From positions 133,879,277-133,943,276 of the forward strand of contig CATIUR010000005.1 of the NCBI GenBank assembly GCA_949592205.1: DNA of 64,000 nt, given 5' to 3'. How positions within the stretch are numbered: the first letter of the stretch is position 1; each line of letters starts with the position of its first letter. Shown here piece after piece: positions 1-12,485 of this stretch. The stretch is from Helichrysum umbraculigerum. Taxonomy: Eukaryota > Streptophyta > Magnoliopsida > Asterales > Asteraceae. The position numbers and the translations under genes were made by a program. The notes beneath the pieces are model-generated. The model was not told where the DNA came from. It did not search any database and saw nothing but the letters and a program-made list of their open reading frames with translations.

Positions 1-298
1 CCTAAATCAAGTTATTATAATATTTATTTTAAAGGACACTTTTTAGGTAATTGAATAAATATGATTGGTCACTTAGAATTTGGTGAAATTCAAGCATTTG
101 TTTGATTAATAGATTTTTGAACGAATTTAGTTTAACAATAAAGTTTTCTTTTATTAATATTTCAAATAGATAGATTTAGATTTTTTTTTATATAGCAAGA
201 CATTTAATTTTATACACCTGCTCGTATGACGTTTTCAACTTCAAAATTGTCGCAATTGTGCTAACTCTTCGATCATATCTCATTAGATTATTACTTAT

Positions 299-332
<34 letters not shown>

Positions 333-778
333 TCAGTTCCTTTTAAAATTTTGCCAACCACCATAATCAATCACCATTACCAATACGATACCCACTTTTG
401 GAAGAAACAAAGAATACACCCAGCAAAGTATGAAACCAAATCACAACCATGAACATCCCCATGAATAATAACATATCATCATGAATCACAATCAAATCAA
501 AATAGACAAATGAAAGATCTTGAAGACAAAAACTCTAGAAACCCAAATTAAAGATGAGAGGTAAAAACAAAGAATCTAAATTGCAAGTGACTGTTAATTT
601 TACGATGTATATTTGTTGCGACGGTGGTGGTATGTAAAAGGGTGGAGGCTTGTGCGGTTGTAGAGAAGGTGGCCGGAGGGGTGACCGACAGAGTCGTCGG
701 AGGTGGCCTACGGTTGGTTGCAGTACCATTGAATTGAGATAGATGATATACATGTAAAAAGATCAAAGAAGATTGTGC
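1..778. other. Intergenic AT-rich DNA
   Basis: No credible gene is visible. Short open frames here are low-complexity (one is an isoleucine run read from the ATA microsatellite) or lie in purine/pyrimidine-skewed sequence with no recognisable domain. Confidence 0.6.
297..332. repeat. (ATA)n microsatellite
   Basis: About twelve uninterrupted AAT/ATA trinucleotides are directly visible. Confidence 0.95.
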
Positions 779-2622
779 ATTTATTTAAGGGTACATACAT
801 TTTGTCGGCTACATACTATACTCATTTGTCTCAAGATAACGTACCCATACCGGGAATGTATGGAATGAACCGACAAAATTTGTACCAATGTAGGTAATAT
901 GGTAACCTAATACCGTGACAACCGGGAAAATGCTTATTTGTCATTTGTTATTTAATCAGTATCACTTACTTGGCATATTTGTACCCACGTGGCAATTTTA
1001 AATTAAAAGAAAAAAATGAATAATATCAATTCATTTAACCTCTGTTCTTTAAGCATCATCAGATCATCAACATCATCTTCAACATATAACCGATCATCAA
1101 CACCAAAATCACATGTTCACCAATCACGAAGTGTTTATTCTCAAACCATTGAATTTATATTTATCTAGAATTATTGAAAGCAATTCATTCCTATAAATTT
1201 AATCACCAATTACAAACATATATAAAAAATATCATATCATAATATCAATTAAAGCTTGAACTTTAACATCTGGGTAAACAATTTCAGATGGGATTTCAAA
1301 AATAAAGACAAAATCTCATATAAAGAAAACATCAATCGAAATTGATAGGGCATTATATATTAGGGTTTCGTTCTGTAGATCTGGTGAGAGAGGTGTACAG
1401 TCCAAATCGAGGCATGTCCCGGCCGGGCGAGATACTCTCCGATTACACAGCGGTCCAGAAGATGAATTTCACGACGCATCTAGTAGTTACGAATAGTGTG
1501 AGTCACGAAAACAGACGCCGTGGAAGTCGATTAGAGCATTATTTACTCTCACAAACATACGCATAAAATTGCAATACATATATATCCCGTCCTATATGTT
1601 CATCGCACGAAATTTTTAAAATCAAAAGTCAGAAGATATTAGATTCAAAGCAAAAAATTAAGCCCTTAAATTTTTAAATTTTTTTTTTTGGTTGACGATG
1701 ATGCGTGACAAAGAAAGCAGGTTAGAAAAGCAAGAGCATCATCACATCCGATTAGTCGAATACATCTGGGTTATACTCCGTATACGTGTATATAATATCA
1801 TCATTTTTGTGTTAATGTTTATGGCTGCTGTCGTAGTGCCGTATTTGATAATGAGATAAAGATGTACTTGGATGGTGGAGCGTTAGGGGAGGGCTTTTTA
1901 GCTTTTGTGGTATCTTAACGCTGAAAAGCTCTATTTTAGTGTTTGGGAATATGGAGCTTTATTCTATTTTAAAGGGTTAAAAAGCTAAAAAGCCAGGATT
2001 CTGGAGCTGGAAGCTAAAAGCTTACCGTCACCCCCAAACACCCTCTTAGACTCCTCCCATCGCGGAGTGTCGGTTCTCGTCAGTTGGAGAGTGACGAAGT
2101 GACGCCGATGTGAGCGGCTTGTCACTTCGCCTCGTCAGTTTCCCTCGTCACCAAATCGAATCATCCTTATTTATTTTTTATTTTTTTTGTGTTTAATTTG
2201 TGTGTATGATATTAAAGGTAAATTGGTAAATGTGAGACCCAAAAATTAAAGTGACGGGTCACTGATGGCAGGGGTTCGTCAATTTCAGTCAGTTTTTGAA
2301 AAAACTGATGTGACGCTGACGTGGCTCAGTCGGTTTCAGTCAGTTTTAATCACGGATGGGAGGAGTTATTTTTCGATCATTTTAATTAATTAAAAATGGA
2401 GTTAAAAATGCATGTGGCAAATATATCTATGTGGCATATTATGTGGGTGCCTCGTCAGCTTTCTTCACATGTTTACAGGTAAAAACATGGTTGCCAAACA
2501 TTTCAAACACATAATTCCCCGGTTCATTGCGTATCTTGGTAATAAAAATGGTGCGTTGCTTACCTCGGGAAAAAAAGGTATAGTACGTTGCCAACAAAAT
2601 GTATTTACCCTTTATTTAATGG
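779..2622. mobile_element. MULE-like non-autonomous element with long inverted termini
   Basis: The first roughly 225 bases (779-1005) match, in inverted orientation, about 2400-2622. Both ends read inward through variants of AAGGGTA-ATACATTTTGT-GGC and TACTATAC, then a stretch with CCGGG and GAATG, and finally CACGTGGCAA-type sequence. Divergence is substantial (many substitutions), so the element is old. No transposase frame lies between the arms; the interior carries other small insertions. Long, diverged terminal inverted repeats of over 200 bp are typical of Mutator-like derivatives. I could not find a convincing 9-bp target duplication, so the exact ends and the class are inferred. Confidence 0.5.
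2049..2367. mobile_element. MITE, about 319 bp, with 12-bp terminal inverted repeats
   Basis: ACTCCTCCCATC at 2050-2061 and its reverse complement GATGGGAGGAGT at 2355-2366 bound a short non-coding segment. Internal sequence is rich in GTCA/GTGAC-type repeats such as GTGACGAAGTGACG. A 3-bp duplication is unclear (TTA on the left, TTA/TAT on the right). Length and termini fit a PIF/Harbinger-type or similar MITE. It lies inside the MULE-like element, so it inserted later. Confidence 0.6.
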
Positions 2623-3369
2623 GGATATAATTGGTGCTCTCAGCATCGATATTTTGTGCTGTGACTAATAAGGGGCGGATAAAATATATATTTTACATAT
2701 TTAACCCTTAACTTTTACAATTATAAGTAACAGCATAAATTAATCCGTGCAGTTTGCTGCACGGAATATTTTCCCTTATTTAATTGAAGGGTTTTTAGTA
2801 AAACGTAAACATTCCTATGGATTTCAAACTTTCCTTCAATAATATATGTTGAATTCATGCGGTTGGAGAATTTGAAGGAATTTGACAAATTTCAAAGCAA
2901 ACAAGATGGAGAAGGAATCCGAATTTCAAATCTGACAACTTTCGGGAAATTTTGTGAAACAAACATGCCTTCAATTATATCTCATCCCTTGTACCAATTG
3001 GCAAAGTTGTTCTACAATTCATTCCAAATATCTGACTTTCGAAGCTGAAGACAAACTTGGGGTTAAATCAAATCTATAAATCAACCAAACTTGATGCAAA
3101 GGACAAAAACAAAAAGCTCTAACACATAGACGACCTGATAATAAGAATTGAGTAGAACAAGTTCCAAATCATAGGGTTCACTAGCTCAGTTAGTACACTT
3201 TCACATATATGCAGATTATATCCCCATAATGGTTCATAAAGCAAAAGCATGTTGATATGCCACCATAATATCAACAAAGTAGTAGCATATCTCCAACTAC
3301 CTATCATCTACTACCGAAACTATGCATGATGGGGAACATTTTTCATAAACAAAACCACAAGATACACCA
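2623..3369. other. Intergenic, 3' side of the RDM4-like gene
   Basis: No gene is visible. The stretch nearest 3370 presumably contains the 3' UTR and polyadenylation region of the minus-strand gene; I cannot fix its end from sequence alone. Confidence 0.5.
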
Positions 3370-6300
3370 CTAAACTCGTTCCCAATAAGCCTCATCGTCA
3401 TCTTCTTCATCAAGATATGTCAGCATATCATCTTCTGACAAATCCTCGTCTCTTATAGTTTCAGATCTTATGGACTCGCCGTCACTCTCACCTTCCTTTG
3501 AATTTTCATCAGAGCTTTCGCTACTATCTTCTTCCTCATCATCCTCTTCCTCTTCATCAGGATAATCGTTCAAGGGATTGTCTTCAGCTGAATTTCGGGA
3601 ACAAACAAAGAGAGCATAAGTAACACCTAAAGATAGGGCTTCAAATTAGAGGTAGCAAGACAGGTGGGTTGGACCGGTTCGGTCTAACCTGATTAAACGG
3701 GCCTTTTTTTAGAACAGGTTCAAAAGAAGCCAGGTTGACCAGCTTTACAAAAATAAAATTGTTACTGCTATAATCTGACTCTCTGGGTAAAACAAAGTTA
3801 AGTTGTATTCTTTAGAAGAAAAAAAACCTTGGGCGACTTTCTATTCTTTCCCCTTTTAGCTAACTTTTTGAGCTGACTCGTTTGAAATACAACACAACCA
3901 CAATCGATTTATTCATTTGTCACCTCTACTATTATATGTGTAATAAAAAACATACCGTTTGAATCATCAGTTTCATAGTCTGAATTATCTGGGCCGTCGT
4001 AAAAATCATCATTTGCATCGACTTGGACACTATAACCAAAAAAAAAAAATCCAGGAACAGGTTTTATGTAAGACCAGTGCTTCGACAATTGAGATGATTC
4101 ACAAAAACATAAAAATGATTGAACCTTACAATGGAAATGGTGAAGTGTCTTCCTCCATCATGCTGATGGTGTCACCCTTGACAGCATACAAATCATATAC
4201 GTAGTCATCCTTGGATGCTGTTTAATCATCATGATAGATAAAACGGAATAAATAATACTATGAAATGTGAGTTATTCACCAACTAACGAACAGAACTACA
4301 AAAAAGGAACAGTAAACAAGATCTAAAACATAGAAAGAGACCTTTCTTTAAGATTTCATAGTCGATATCAGATTCGATTTCTTCAGCAGCACTTGGAACG
4401 AACTCTTTTAATAGAGGCAAGAAACTGTACATTAGTCGTTGATCTTCCTCATCTCTGCATTAGTTTTGATAAAAACGTAATGAGTGGATTGGGATGGGTA
4501 ACTCTTGTATAGTTAATTCAAGCTGGGTTGATCAAAAACATCTTTTGTTTTCTATGTGAATACTCACATATGATCACAAAATTTAAAATATTCAATAATG
4601 AGCCATGCCTAAAATATAGGGATGAGCACATTTAACTTTGACCCATGGATTCCACTTTTTCTCTCTTGATATTAACCCGTCACTTAAAAGATGTGTTCCG
4701 ATCATTTAATTAGGAACATGTGTAGGCATGTACTTTATGCTGATGTGTGATGTATCATTTTTCTTATATAATTAATCCAAGATTTTAAATAAAATGATTT
4801 AGGAGGATTTATGCAACAAAATACAGGGTTTAGGCAATTTTCAACTCGTTTGACCCCTTCAATCTGTTACCAACTAAGCTATTCATAATTTGGCCAGTTA
4901 ACAAGTACATAACCAAAATTGACCCATTCATAAGTGAATGGGTCAGAATCGCGAAGTCTAGACTGATGGTTACAGCATACAACTAGTTACGGCAAATGAA
5001 TAATTAAAAATGTAAAACCAACACTCACTCTTGTTCCTGAACCTCACTAGTCTCCCCAACATCCACACGCTCAACATCATAGAGATCACACATGTCATGC
5101 AATGCATCATCAGAAGCAGCAGAGTCTTTCCCCTTTCGGCTCTTCCATATTTGCTTAAAGCGAGCATTCTTAGCCAAAAGCTGGTATAGAAAGATTATAA
5201 GGGAGTTGGCATATAATAAACCAATTAGGTTTATAGAAAGAGGGTGAAATAACTTGCATTTCTACAACATATTGATTTTATTATCATGAACTCAAAGGGA
5301 AAATAAGAAATGTGGAGAAACTCGCCTAAACCTTTATGTTACTTTGAATTAGCAGTTCTTACTGAGATAATTATCATGACGCAAGTAAATGTACAAAAGG
5401 AATATGCTCTTCAGGTTATTAAAAGAGTATCAACCAAGAATGTTTAACTGATCTTATTGAATAGATGGGCTATTTATCATATATCTGAACTTAACGAGTA
5501 AATATGAAGGTCAAGTCTTCCAAGTCAACAGCGTTCAAATTTGAAAAGGGATTAATTGCTGCAATGTATTTATAACTTTTACAAGCTTAAGGTCCAGATA
5601 GATTTGCAATCAGCAATGGATCAAGTGTTTGAATTAGTAGAACAATGGGAAACCAAAAATGTAGTGAATCTACACTACTAGATACCAAGCCAACTAGTGA
5701 CTACATAAGATGCAATACAATTTCAGGCCAATACATGTAAACATTATAATATATCAACTATATACTAATAGCATCCCTACCTCATACAATACAGTACCAA
5801 ATATTTTATATTTTCAGGTGAAACATATATTACATGTAATAAGGTCCATACAAAAAGAGAGTGGCAACAGAAGTACAGAGCTATTACATCTAATGCAAGA
5901 CTAAAACAAAGAAAGAATGATGATAAGGTTGATACTAGCAAAAAAATACATTAAAAATATAAACATACCTCTTGTGTTTCTCTAGCTTTTACCAGCAATC
6001 GCTTTTGTTTCTGCAAAAGAAAGAAAGAACATAACATGTCACGTATCTAGCATCTAACCTAAAAACAGCTTCAGTTCGCATACAGATGAAAAACAGGCAT
6101 CATACATACAGAGAAAATATATATTTCTCATCAGAACTGTTAGAAGGTTGCAGCTCACTATAGCCATGCATTAGAGCATGGATGACATTTGTTATCTGGA
6201 AAAATTTGTAGATAGTCTAACCAACGTGGTTCTTAATTGTCAAAGCATTAACTAAGTTCAGGGTGAAGATTCAACACTAATTTAAATTTTGATAAACTAA

Positions 6301-7834
6301 TTAGATGCATATCAACCTTGATATCGTATTTTAAGAGACATTAAGTAGCAAACAAATAAAGCTTATAAAGACCTTAAAGTAACTTACAAGGGAGCCTGCG
6401 TATATTCACATTGTAACTTTGTAAGTGGTTTGTAAAGCACCAAAAATTTTGATACGCACTAACTATAAGTGACACTTTAAATCTCATACTTCATATTTTC
6501 AGAAGGCCATATATAAAATAAAATTTGGTACTATAAAAGGGATCAGAAGGTGATATTGCTGGAGAGTATGATTAATTAATATCGAACATGTATATAAACA
6601 CATGTAGTGCAGAACCAAAAACCTACCAACCATAAAATCAAATCATTACTTTTTTCATGAAGGTAACACAATCACCTTGATCTGTACTTTAAAGTACAGC
6701 TACAGATTGATTTTCCAACACTTCTAAGAGAGTGACATAAAGCATAAGATGCTAGACAGCCTACAAACCCATAATATTATATTTCTTCAAAAGCCTAAAT
6801 ATGATCTTAAAACTCATCCTCAGTTCCAGACTTCCAGTATTAGAGAAAATCCAAATTGATAGTTTAATACAGCACACTAGTTCCATCACTCCAAACAGTC
6901 CAAAACTCCAAATACCACATTAATCACAGCATACACAAGATATGCAATGTAACAGAGATCATACAATTATTACCATAAACATTACATGTGACACAAAATG
7001 AAATATGTCAAAAGCAAAAATCTTACATTGTCAGTCTTATTACTACGCCTTGGGTCCTCAAGTTTTGGTTTAGAATCAACTGCATCAGCAGAACTAGGCT
7101 GGTTGACAAACATCAAACATAAAACCAATCAACTAACAGAGTATTTCAGGCACATAAAATAAATAAACAATACTTCTAAGTCTAAACTCACATACAAACA
7201 TATATTGACGGATAAGATGAAAAGCAAGTAATCAGATAGTATCACCTTACTAGCCACAAACGAGTGAAGAATATCAACAACCACATCAGAACTGGTCACA
7301 GTCTCCACATGTTGCACAAAAAACTTTTTCGACTTCAGTTCCGAAACTGCAACACCATTTTATTTCATAAAATCATATGATTCTTTGATAATTTTTTTAT
7401 AAAAAGATCATCCAACAATTCATTTATACAACTCAATAAAATTGTTGCACATAAAATCTGAAGGCTTATTTTAAAATGTTGACAGTTTAAGCATTAACTA
7501 CACAATCACAATAACATATATACCTTTGGAAGATGAATCGTTGATGGATAGTTTATCAAAATCCAGTAACGGCCGCTTCACAGGTCGTTCATTAATTTCG
7601 AGCCCTAATTACACAAAAACATAAGCGGAATTAATGAAATGTAACAATAACAATACGAGCTTTAGATTGTGAGGTATGTGAGCTGTGTAAATGTGAAACA
7701 TAGAAGAAATGGAAGTTACAGAAAGCTTCAAGTGGAGAGTGATAGGATTTGCGTTTAACCCTAACGATTACAGGCTTATCATCATCCGTATTCAACGGAG
7801 CTGTTGTTGTTGTTGTTGATGAAGTCTCCGTCAT
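3370..7834 (-). CDS. RDM4: RDM4/DMS4-like protein with IWR1 domain (RNA polymerase assembly/import factor)
   Basis: Ten exons join in frame with GT-AG introns (minus-strand order): 7834-7720, 7604-7524, 7346-7246, 7098-7027, 6010-5969, 5180-5029, 4454-4342, 4217-4130, 4029-3956, 3587-3370. They give 1056 nt, 351 aa. The start is the ATG before an acidic/Thr-rich leader. Diagnostic features: KPVIVRVKRK near residue 20, then AFWLEINERPVKRPLLDF across the exon 1/2 junction; the IWR1 core DDYVYDLYAVKGD (exon 8) and DDFYDGPDNSDYETDDSNAEDNPLNDYPDE (exons 9-10); and a long Glu/Asp/Ser-rich C-terminus. The Arabidopsis family member is about the same length. Known family role: association with RNA polymerase II and the plant polymerases IV and V, needed for RNA-directed DNA methylation and for normal development and stress responses. 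The gene appears intact. Introns are TE-free by eye except for AT-rich sequence. Identification is from recalled family motifs, not a search. Confidence 0.93.
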
Positions 7835-8319
7835 CGGAAAACTGATAACTCCAGTAATAAAGGGTTCCGAACAGAGACAAGCGAGGGTTTAGGCCTTTTC
7901 TATAAAAATAAGCAAATAAGCTGCAAGCTTCCGTGACAAGAGGGTGTTTGGAGCTTATTTTGTGTGCTTATGAAGCAGATAAGCAGCTGTAAAAATAAGC
8001 AGCGCAATAAAAAGTGTTTGGGTTAGCTTATGCCGTAATAATAAGCAATAAGCAAATAAGCAATAATCAGTTATTTTAGTGTTTGGCAATTTCTAATTAT
8101 TTTGTAAGTTCATAGGTAAAATGACTTACTTGCCCTTTTTTACATAATGTGAAATACAATCGTTTGTTTAATACCACATTTTATGACTTGACATAAATTG
8201 GTTTCCTTGTAACTAGTCTTATAACTAACGATAACGTATATTGTATAAAATACAAGTTGGCGTACTACAATTTTCAATTTAGTTGGCTTAGTTCTTGGGT
8301 AATCATATCTCTCACCGCA

Positions 8320-8322
<3 letters not shown>

Positions 8323-8380
<58 letters not shown>
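8323..8380. repeat. (AT)n microsatellite
   Basis: About 29 uninterrupted AT dinucleotides are visible; open frames across it are artefacts. Confidence 0.97.
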
Positions 8381-8382
<2 letters not shown>

Positions 8383-8489
8383 TCAATCCTACGACGTACA
8401 CTCGTGTTTACTTCTGGTTCGTAGTTGCTAGTACATCCCCGAGTAGAAAATTTTGGATTGTAAGATTCTCGTTGTGCTTTGTCAAAACC

Positions 8490-9745
8490 TTAATCAAACT
8501 GACCTTTCATTCTAATATAATTGTGAACTGCCATGGAAGCAATCACAATTTTCACTTGTGTCTCATAAGTGTAGTTGACATGCATATCTTTTAATATCAA
8601 CCATCTAGCCTTCCATACTCCAAAAGTTCGTTCAATAACATTTCTTAACGACGAGTGATGGTAGTTAAACTTCTCTTTTGGTCCTTTAGGTGCACGGATA
8701 GCAGCGGTTTGTCCGCGACGAAAATCGGGTATATGATAACGAACATCATTTCCTTTATATGGAGCAAGATAACATTTAGTATTGGGATACCCGGCATCAA
8801 AAACAAAATATTTATCTACAAAGAACAATAATAAGACTCTTGTTATCATCTAAAATAGATAAACAGAATATGAAAATGATGTTTGAATAATTAAATACTA
8901 ACCACCAATTGGACGTGGAAATTAAACTTCCGGTCTACGTAATGCTTCAAAGAAAATTCTTGCGTCGTGTGCAGTACCCTCCCATCCAGCCCAAACAAAT
9001 GTAAAACACATGTTAAAATCACAAGCAGCCATTATATTTTGAGTTGGATATCCTTTTCTACCGATATATTTGATCTGTTCAGACCCCTGAACTGATGCCC
9101 TTACATGGGTCCCGTCAATAGCCCCAATACAGTCCTATTTCATTAAAAACCGAAGTCTAAAATTAACAAAGTAGCTTGAAAAACGATGAAAAACGAAGGC
9201 TAAAATATATAAAGTACCTTGAACATTGGATAATAACGAGGATCTTTTAAAATTTGTGACGGTACTTCTTCATTGTAGGCCTCATTTGGCCTAATAATGT
9301 CACCACTTAGCTTAAGCACCGCTTCTAAGACAACGTGAAAATGCCTATGAATAGTTTCCCCTGAATGATTAAATATTTCTTAGATCAACCTGTTCCCACA
9401 TCCATGTGCTAAGGTAATCAAGAAAATCCTAACGGACTCTTCAATACACATATAACGTGTTTGCTTTAACCCATAATGTGTTGCAAGATCGAAACATAAA
9501 CTTTTGAAGACAGGGGCATGTAACCTAAAGATCTCATAGCAACGTCTAGGATGACCATTTAGGACTTCATGAATAAACATATTGCCCGTACGAGAAGATG
9601 TTCCACAAGGCAAACGTGCTTTACTCAATGTATAACTTTCTATTATCCCTTTAACTGCTGGATGACATAATGTTAAGAATAAAGTCTCCTCTTCCACCCA
9701 ATTTTGTTCATCTTCATCATATGACTCACTGGTTGCTATTTCCAT
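8490..9745 (-). pseudogene. PIF/Harbinger transposase (DDE_Tnp_4 type), broken
   Basis: Translation from MEIATSESYDEDEQNW (start at 9745) gives the N-terminal helical domain (FIHEVLNGHPRRCYEIFRLH, LATHYGLKQT), then an in-frame TAA at 9380-9382 just before EIFNHSGETIHRHFH. The catalytic region follows: GAIDGTHVRA (first Asp, about 9110), KYFVFDAGYPNTK (second Asp, about 8790) and NVIERTFGVWKARW (Glu, about 8625), ending near HNYIRMKG. Another stop lies near 8925, after EALRRPEV. An intron-like gap separates PMFK (about 9220) from DCIGAIDG. The family enzyme cuts and pastes at TWA targets. With at least two nonsense changes this copy cannot make full-length transposase, though the DDE residues survive. 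Confidence 0.85.
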
Positions 9746-9975
9746 CCTATTAGAAACACATATATACAACATTAAAAACACATAATATATAAAAACAGTC
9801 TCACATAACAAGACAACAAAGCTTAACTTAGAAAACATAATGTCAAACACATAGCTAGGCCACATAACATCAGACAGATAACCAGTACACATAACATGAA
9901 ACGAGAAAACATAAGGTGAAACACGGAAACATAAAGACAAACATGTAACTAGAAAACACAATAGCAAACGCCCCA

Positions 9976-10979
9976 TCAGTCCATCATTAATTTTGGAAAC
10001 TCCATCTTTGCCTCATCGGTTTTTGGGACCATAAAATTTTCCCGAACTTCCTTTTTGCAAGAAGACGCGCAGTGCCTGAGTATACATCCATGAACCTTCT
10101 TCAAATCCCGGAAAGCATGACACAATTTCCATGCAGTCATGAGTCGAAGGTGAGGACTTGTGGGGTGGAAAAGTTTGTGTGCTTCTCGAGGATAGTGCTT
10201 CCAATACAGTTCCAAGTTTCTCTTCAAATGGGGAAGTCGTTGAAGTCTTTCCTTTAGTTGATCAAGTAGGGGCATGACTGTTATTCTTCTTCCTTTTACT
10301 TGAACTGCTCACATGGAAAAGAGGTTCTCCATCATCACATAAATTCACTTCTTCACCATCTCCATTCTCTTCAATATCCTGAACATCAAGTTCATCTTGA
10401 ACATCATTTGGATCAATGTTGTTTTGGAATTCCGTTGGAGTCTTAGTCCTATCTCCTACAGCAACAGAATCCCGAAACAATGGATCATAAAACAACTTAT
10501 AAATCTCTAAGTTCAAATCCCTAAACTTGGCAAAACCTTTATCAACATGTCACATAAAAAAAAACAGAATCTCTTAGCAATTGGTCTGTATATAAATGGA
10601 TATAATAAGTGAGCTAATAGAGCATAAAGTAATAAAAAATTACCTTTATTTTTTCCTCCCACCACTCAGCTGGTGCAACAATTGTGTTTTTCTCCGAATC
10701 CCATCCAAGTCCAGATTCAATTCTCATTAAACGATCATACACCTTCCAGTCTTGCTTCGTAGCATCCCAGTGATTTTTAAGTTGGTTTTTGGTGAAACTT
10801 TTCCCTGTACGCTCTTTCATGTTTTTTATTAAGTTCGCGCACCCAACTCTCTTGAAGTGAGTGGTAGGCCTATTGTCAAGTTTGAGCTCATCCAAGCACA
10901 ACTCAAAAAATGTCACATGAGTATGATGCTCCCAAAGCATTCTGAATAGCAAGTTAAAATCTATACATAAAGCAATCAA
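9976..10979 (-). pseudogene. Myb/SANT-like Harbinger ORF1 protein, probably fragmented
   Basis: The N-terminal part (10979-10614) reads FFELCLDELKLDNRPTTHF, NLIKNMKERTGKSFTKNQLKNHWDATKQDWKVYDRLM and GWDSEKNTIVAPAEWW, the tryptophan-spaced trihelix-like DNA-binding fold found in PIF ORF1 and L10-interacting MYB-type proteins. An acidic linker follows (10516-10262; EENGDGEEVNLCDDGE), then a KRKKN basic patch. A C-terminal piece in another frame (10275-9976; LMTAWKLCHAFRDLKKVHG) overlaps the second by a few bases, so either an intron or a frameshift links them. Its known role is to help the transposase bind the element and enter the nucleus. It lies directly upstream of the transposase on the same strand. 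Whether it is intact cannot be settled without a transcript. Confidence 0.7.
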
Positions 10980-11687
10980 GTACTATAAGATTATACATGA
11001 GTCATCATCAATCTGATGTATGCTAGTGATGTATATGAGAGTAATTGTAACACCCGGTCAAAAAAAGTCAATTTTCGCTCCAAATTTAATACTGTGAATA
11101 ATTGTATTTTTATAAACAATTATAACCAAATTACATTTTTGTAACTCCAGTAAGATATTTTTATTTTAAATATTTACGAATTAGTATAAACAAAATTATG
11201 AAAGTAAAATATTAAATTTATTTTACCTTCGGGTACAAAAACATGGGTATTCTATACTGCGATTGTGGACAAGATACCCACATGATTGGGGATGAGCCGG
11301 CCTAAACCAACCCACCCCCATTCCACTCTTTCATTTCCATTTTCTTCTTCTTTTTCTCACCTCTATCTCTCTCTCTTTTTCATCATAACAACAACCACAA
11401 CAAAATCAAAAACAATAACAATAACAACAACAAATCGGTAACAACAACGACAAGATCGGGATCAGCAGCAACACCAGACCATCATCATCATCTTCATCTT
11501 CTTCACCATCATCTCCATCTCCATTTTCATCAAAAAGTAAGATTTATCACTTTCTCTCTCTAGAAATCGTTTCTCTTTCTATAAATTACTTAGATTACTT
11601 CCAAATACATGCTAGAAGCTTTCTATAACATCAAAACACCCAAAAATCGAGCCAAAACTCGATTTGGATCTTGAAATCGTCGAACAG

Positions 11688-11907
11688 ACGACGACGTCGC
11701 ATTCGGACCAAAAACAGTGCTGCGACGTCGCAGCCAACGTCGCAGTCAACGTCGCAACCAACGTCGCATAACCTACCACCGTCGCATATAGCGACGTAGC
11801 CCATAACGTCGCATTGACTTGCGAATGTTGCACATAGCGACACAAGACCCTACGTCGCCTCTGACGTCGCATCTGACGTCGCATCTGACGTCACATCTGA
11901 CGTCGCA
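11688..11907 (+). repeat. GC-rich palindrome cluster in A LTR (GACGTCGC type)
   Basis: At least a dozen ACGTCGC/GCGACGT half-sites. TGCGACGTCGCA (11721-11732) is a perfect 12-bp palindrome. The right end is a tandem of 12-bp ATCTGACGTCGC units. The core TGACG also resembles a bZIP/TGA-factor site, so a DNA-level role is an alternative to RNA structure. Confidence 0.85.
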
Positions 11908-12485
11908 GAACCTTAAAAACCTATGTTTTTCACTAAGTATTGACAACCAAATTTTACCACTCGATTTTACCCGAATTTGGATTTCGAATGCATTTTCTTT
12001 AAAGCAAAGTAGTAGAAATAAAAATTTTCCAAGCTGACCTGGCAGCTCGACCCCAGCCAGGGGCTCTGCCCCTTGGACCCCGCCAGGGGTTGCCACCCCT
12101 TGGACCCCGCTACCAGGGGCGCTGCCCCCGGACCCCCGTACACCATTCCCAGACTTCAACAACAAATGCATACATGAACAACTCGTTTAGACAAACTGAT
12201 TTGTCTCATACCTATATAACCTCACGTGTTTAGGACACTAGAAGGTTACCATTCGGACGACGCGCGTATCATCGTATCGCTAACAACTCACAGGTGAGTT
12301 TCATAGCCCCACTCTTTCAACTGTTTTACTATTTTCGGGGTGAAACACATGCTCAATTTCTGTTTTCAAATCATATTAACAATCGTGTATAATTTACAAT
12401 TATTTATATTACTTTATGTAATACGAAATGTGTAATGCTTAGGAATTATACCCGTAATATTGTTTTAAGAACAATATCAATACTT

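Noticed and set aside
188..452. Short frames with long isoleucine runs
   Set aside because: Read from the ATA microsatellite; no codon or domain support.
1342..1566. 74-aa frame near 1.4 kb
   Set aside because: Inside the MULE-like element, no recognisable motif, no splice or codon support.
1860..2048. Possible additional MITE ending CCCCCAAACACCCTCTTA
   Set aside because: The right end resembles Harbinger termini, but no matching left terminus or target duplication could be found.
8295..8594. 99-aa plus-strand frame with a Tyr-Ile repeat
   Set aside because: Translation of an (AT)n run overlapping the antisense of the transposase.
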